Shown here: positions 15,601-17,532 of the stretch, piece by piece
Layout of the letters: every line of letters starts with the position of its first letter
Numbering within the stretch: the stretch's first letter is position 1
Source: CAZFVY01 sp964522665
GTDB lineage: Bacteria > Verrucomicrobiota > Verrucomicrobiia > Limisphaerales > CAZFVY01
Assembly (NCBI GenBank): GCA_964522665.1
Contig: CAZFVY010000135.1
Span: 1-17,532 of the forward strand
Reading direction: 5' to 3'
DNA: 17,532 bases
Notes under the pieces: generated by a model
Told to the model about the DNA's origin: nothing
Database searches by the model: none
Seen by the model: the letters and a program-made list of their open reading frames with translations, nothing else
Program-made: the position numbers and the translations under genes

Positions 15601-15780
15601 GATTTCCTCGGGCGACGGGACCGTTTTGGCCGTCTCCGCCGAGGCGCCGTCGTCGCCGGTGAAGGCGGTCGGTTCGGCGAGATTCACCGCCATCAGACAC
15701 CGCGGACAAAGCCCGGCCGGGGCGTCGGCGGGCAACGGCGCGCCGCATTGGGGGCAGACGGTATTTTTTGCGTCATTCAT
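12631..15780 (-). CDS. Zinc-ribbon Ser/Thr protein kinase with transmembrane helices and large extracytoplasmic region
   Basis: A 1049-residue Hanks-type kinase. Residues 9-28 form a zinc ribbon (CPQCGAPLP and CPRC; cysteines 9, 12, 25 and 28). The kinase domain spans about 67-335 and has all catalytic elements: glycine loop GRGGMG (74-79), ATP-binding lysine 96 in VALKIL, an alpha-C glutamate near 115-117, HRDIKPEN with catalytic Asp189, DFG at 207-209, and APE at 254-256. An insert rich in Pro, Ala and Gly (about 215-243) lies in the activation segment. About five hydrophobic helices follow (near 354-369, 371-388, 403-422, 445-466 and 496-510). Residues about 511-1049 are probably outside the cytoplasm and hold beta-rich segments, including RRYEWVEFHNVAV and RVERFEFNARLAEVAHFQ, of no family I can name. 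The closest upstream gene is an ECF sigma factor 59 bases away, so the two probably form an operon. The extracytoplasmic region likely senses a ligand; the substrates are unknown. Confidence 0.93.
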   Translation of the reverse strand: MNDAKNTVCPQCGAPLPADAPAGLCPRCLMAVNLAEPTAFTGDDGASAETAKTVPSPEEIAQHFPNFDILECLGRGGMGVVYKARQKSLNRLVALKILAPEREKDEAFARRFAVEAETLAKLNHPGIVTIFDFGRSGGLFYLVMEFVDGVTLRQLLKTGRVAPREALAVVPQICDALQFAHDHGIIHRDIKPENILLDRRGRVKVADFGLAKLIGPETPPAGPPSPGADAAAPGAETAALTDAGKVMGTPQYMAPEQKDNPSEVDHRADIYALGVVFYQLLTGELPGQTIEPPSRKVQIDVRLDEIVLRALEKAPGRRYSQASALKTQLETLAESPASAPSGAPLPAKDQRYPVTAMVAWAMVPLLLFRRPVVDLVAVAITVLGWSAVSSIRRSEGRLRGLRTAFFLGMAFPLFALNTNLVAVSARYVLRPDAPFRFFFGGRFSALPAGMVTAALCFLADWLVIRVAWRAIKRPPRGAAIRWPAALRWSRKNGLRAGAVILAVILGLLLIRHRLVQSSRERAARDYVEATEVNSAPARTFVGHYSSGTVELIALAKFPATNSPQWRPDGGPFAGEFPFEPGTIWNPGEQKEMAREVAFRITDTSGTISPAVVRFGPGAEIALAGSWFRPPGPGAPASYFDQRFVCPPDANTADVSLGLATGPWETFIRLNHRGQGDGGQGTSKGEFEASYSAVAGSGENFAVSCLYTKTNEWETRMTYLNREGVMVTIPEASRTLGVANALISFPAAEFAQITEFELQRRRYEWVEFHNVAVRPDVPMVVEVVNATKLPPEPFLLTTPPELRFLAWQDQWETNHPAAAWLPNGLPVTNVTDLNLLRAVAPARCDAAALHLANPPRFLLLWFSHPLFDPETWSEVTLLDEHDQAIRPAAGAMSATGVELPSERNGGLAWVRGALSVGDGTNTPARINVHLRYTVGPLENIQEVPPDNQTMMSLEGGSQVNGVGQDAEGNAFLSIAVNAAGRNNRRFGAHLVTRDGRELASSASASSGNADAGVRVERFEFNARLAEVAHFQVGDRLIWDKQWNAVALPTN

Positions 15781-15839
15781 GCCCGATAGTTACCGGTGGG
15801 CGGAGGGTTGTTACCGGCTTTCGTTCACGACGTCGCGCG

Positions 15840-16592
15840 TCACGAGCGCGCAAGCGCGTTGGCCAGGTGCCGAAGCTCCGCGTCCAAATCGGCGCCGTCG
15901 GGCAACGTCTGCAAAATCTCCTGCCGATACAATTCGCGAAAACGGCGCCGCAGACGATGCACGGACACTCGCGCGGAGCCTTCGCTCACCCCGAGTTGTT
16001 CCGCCACCGTTTGATAATTCAGCGCGGCGTGGGTCACCGTGAGGAAGCGCTTCAAAACCTCGAACTCCCCGGCCTTGCCCGCGGCTTGGAACTCGGCCTG
16101 CAATTGCTCCATCGTGAGTTCCAGGAGCCGGAGCGCCCATTGCCGGTCGAACAGTTCATCGGCGCCGGAGCGCGCGTTGGCGTCGGCGGCGTAACGGCTT
16201 TCGGCGAACGCCGTGTCCATCGGCAAATGAAACTGTCCACCCCCGCGCTTGGCGGCGGACGCCCGCCGCCATTCCTTGGCCATGAAATGCTTGAGCGCGC
16301 CGATCAGAAACGCGCGCAGGCGGCCTTTCTCACGGTCCACCCGTTCCAGCCAATGATGCTCGAGCAGGCGGCGGAAGAATTCCTGCGTGATGTCCTGGGC
16401 GTCATGCTGCGCCTGCCCGCGGCGCCGGACGTAGGCGTAGATCGGATACCAATAGGCGCCGCACACCGCCTCCAGCGCGGCGGCCGCCTCCGGCGACGAC
16501 CGTTCCCGCGCCGCCAGCACCAGCGACCACCGCGTGCGGGGAAACGCCTGCGGCGCCCCTCCGCCATCGGTCGAGTTTGATTGCGTGCTCAT
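15840..16592 (-). CDS. ECF-type RNA polymerase sigma factor
   Basis: A roughly 250-residue sigma-70 family protein of the ECF type. The N-terminal FPRTRWSLVLAA is a hallmark of a planctomycete/verrucomicrobial ECF group whose genes often neighbour Ser/Thr kinases. Region 2 spans about 40-110 with DAQDITQEFFRRLLEHHWLE (core-polymerase binding) and GRLRAFLIGALKHF. Region 4 spans about 190-227, with the helix-turn-helix YQTVAEQLGVSEGSARVSVH. No transmembrane segment or extra C-terminal domain is present, unlike the other sigma factor in this window. ATG at 16592 (MSTQSNSTDG) is preferred because GGA lies about 5 bases before it; ATG at 16610 is also in frame but its AAGG is only 1 base away. It precedes the kinase gene by 59 bases in the same direction, which suggests joint transcription and a functional link, perhaps control of the sigma factor by phosphorylation. 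No anti-sigma factor gene is present nearby. Confidence 0.92.
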   Translation of the reverse strand: MSTQSNSTDGGGAPQAFPRTRWSLVLAARERSSPEAAAALEAVCGAYWYPIYAYVRRRGQAQHDAQDITQEFFRRLLEHHWLERVDREKGRLRAFLIGALKHFMAKEWRRASAAKRGGGQFHLPMDTAFAESRYAADANARSGADELFDRQWALRLLELTMEQLQAEFQAAGKAGEFEVLKRFLTVTHAALNYQTVAEQLGVSEGSARVSVHRLRRRFRELYRQEILQTLPDGADLDAELRHLANALARS

Positions 16593-16744
16593 TCCGGTCC
16601 GGTTTCCCATACCTTACCGAAAAGCCCGCCGCCGTTACAACCGGCGAGCGGTTTTCGCCGCTTACCGTTCGGCTTGCGGAATAGCCCACCAAGCCCCGAG
16701 CCAACCCGCCGCCCATGACACGTTCGAGTGCGCCACTTGCTTCC
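16593..16744. promoter_or_regulatory. Upstream region of the ECF sigma factor-kinase operon
   Basis: About 150 bases between the sigma factor start and the repeat array. The promoter of the operon should lie here. A small hairpin is visible, AGCGG (16647-16651) pairing with CCGCT (16658-16662) around TTTTCG. No convincing -35/-10 pair could be chosen. Confidence 0.35.
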
Positions 16745-17532
16745 GAGCGCTCCATGGAGTGCGGTGACACCCGCCTGCGCTACGCTTCGGCGCGGCAAGC
16801 GCGCAGCGCGACACCGCTTTGGGCGCCGAAGCAGCCGTTAAACAACCCGAACCGAAGCACGCGTCCTTCCCAGCGAAAGCGTCGTCGCCGCTGCGCTCTG
16901 CCGACGCTCTCCACACCACGCGGCAACTCTTGTTCGAGCGCTCCATGGAGTGCGGTGGCAAGCGCAGCGCGACACCGCTTTAGGCGCCGAAGCGGCCGTT
17001 GAACACCCGAACTAGAGCACGCGTCCTTCCCGGCGAAAGCGTCGTCGCCGCTGCGCTCTGCCGACGCACTCCACACCGCGCGGCAACTTTTGTCCGAGCG
17101 CACCTTGGAGTGCGGTGGCAAGCGCAGCGCGACACCGCTTTGGGCGCCGAAGCAGCCGTTACTCACCCGAACCGGAGCACGCGTCCCTCCCAGCGAAAGC
17201 GTCGTCGCCGCTCCGCTCTGCCGACGCACTCCACACCGCGCGGCAACTTTTGTCCGAGCACTCCATGGAGTGCGGTGGCAAGCGCAGCGCGACACCGCTT
17301 TAGGCGCCAAACCGGCCGTTGAACACCCGAACTAGAGCACGCGTCCTTCCCGGCGAAAGCGTCGTCGCCGCTCCGCTCTGCCACGGCGCTCCACACCACG
17401 CGGCAACTCTTGTTCGAGCGCTCCATGGAGTGCGGTGGCAAGCGCAGCGCGACACCGCTTTAGGCGCCGAAGCGGCCGTTGAACACCCGAACTAGAGCAC
17501 GCGTCCTTCCCGGCGAAAGCGTCGTCGCCGCT
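16745..17532. repeat. 160-bp minisatellite array, about 4.7 copies, continuing past the right edge
   Basis: Units begin GAGCGCTCCATGGAGTGCGG at 16745, 16936, 17096, 17256 and 17416. Unit lengths are 191, 160, 160 and 160 bases, and the last is cut at 117 by the window edge. The first unit is longer because of about 31 extra bases after GAGTGCGGTG (about 16767-16797). Units 1 and 3 share TTTGGGCGCCGAAGCAGCC, while units 2, 4 and 5 share TTTAGGCGCC and GAACTAGAGCACGCG, so there are two subtypes. Each unit has the near-palindrome CTCCATGGAG, a dyad GCGGTG/CACCGC, and facing copies of GGAGTGCG and CGCACTCC that can pair. Short open frames run through it on both strands, but they have repeated Arg/Ser-rich content and no start signals, so I read the region as non-coding. 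Confidence 0.9.

Noticed and set aside
16780..17310. Protein-coding frames through the 160-bp repeats on both strands
   Set aside because: Several frames are open at once on both strands, translations are repeated Arg/Ser/Ala-rich strings, and no start signal or signal peptide is present.
16745..17532. CRISPR array
   Set aside because: The units are 160 bp and similar along their whole length, without short repeats separated by unique spacers, and no cas gene is present.

Overview
The window is GC-rich DNA from a bacterium most likely of the Verrucomicrobiota. No marker gene fixes this. The inference rests on gene types that cluster in that phylum: a cysteine-free Ig-repeat secreted protein with a verrucomicrobial-looking tail, an RNA polymerase sigma factor carrying a long membrane/C-terminal extension, an ECF sigma factor starting with the FPRTRWSLVLAA signature, and a zinc-ribbon Ser/Thr kinase with a large extracytoplasmic region. 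Nearly every gene is on the minus strand.

Positions 1-7461 hold a tandem array of four paralogous TonB-dependent outer-membrane receptors, all on the minus strand and read in the order 7461 to 1. The last one runs off the left edge. They share the same plug-domain wording, lack an STN signalling domain, and end in an aromatic residue as outer-membrane barrels do. The two leftmost copies are about 90% identical at DNA level over their first 518 aligned bases, which points to recent duplication or gene conversion. The leftmost copy has no ATG in frame. The ligand cannot be read from the sequence.

Positions 7462-10614 contain a short spacer with two back-to-back inverted repeats, a secreted protein with four Ig-like repeats (7767-9476), a spacer with a degenerate dispersed repeat, a small membrane protein with a His/Gly-rich tail (9823-10185), and about 430 bases with no recognisable gene but strong GC hairpins.

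Positions 10615-12575 hold a divergent pair: a membrane-anchored sigma factor (minus) and a small isoprenylcysteine methyltransferase-like membrane enzyme (plus), separated by about 90 bases with a candidate promoter. Positions 12631-16592 hold a probable two-gene minus-strand operon: an ECF sigma factor followed by a 1049-residue transmembrane Ser/Thr kinase. This pairing suggests a signalling unit in which the kinase senses something outside the membrane and the sigma factor executes the transcriptional response.

From 16745 to the right edge the DNA is a non-coding minisatellite: a 160-bp unit in about 4.7 copies, with two subtypes and a perfect repeat at 480-bp offset that indicates recent multi-unit amplification. 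A degenerate relative may lie at 9632-9775. The least ordinary items in the window are this array, the receptor cluster and the sigma-factor fusion. None of them proves a new defence or metabolic system.
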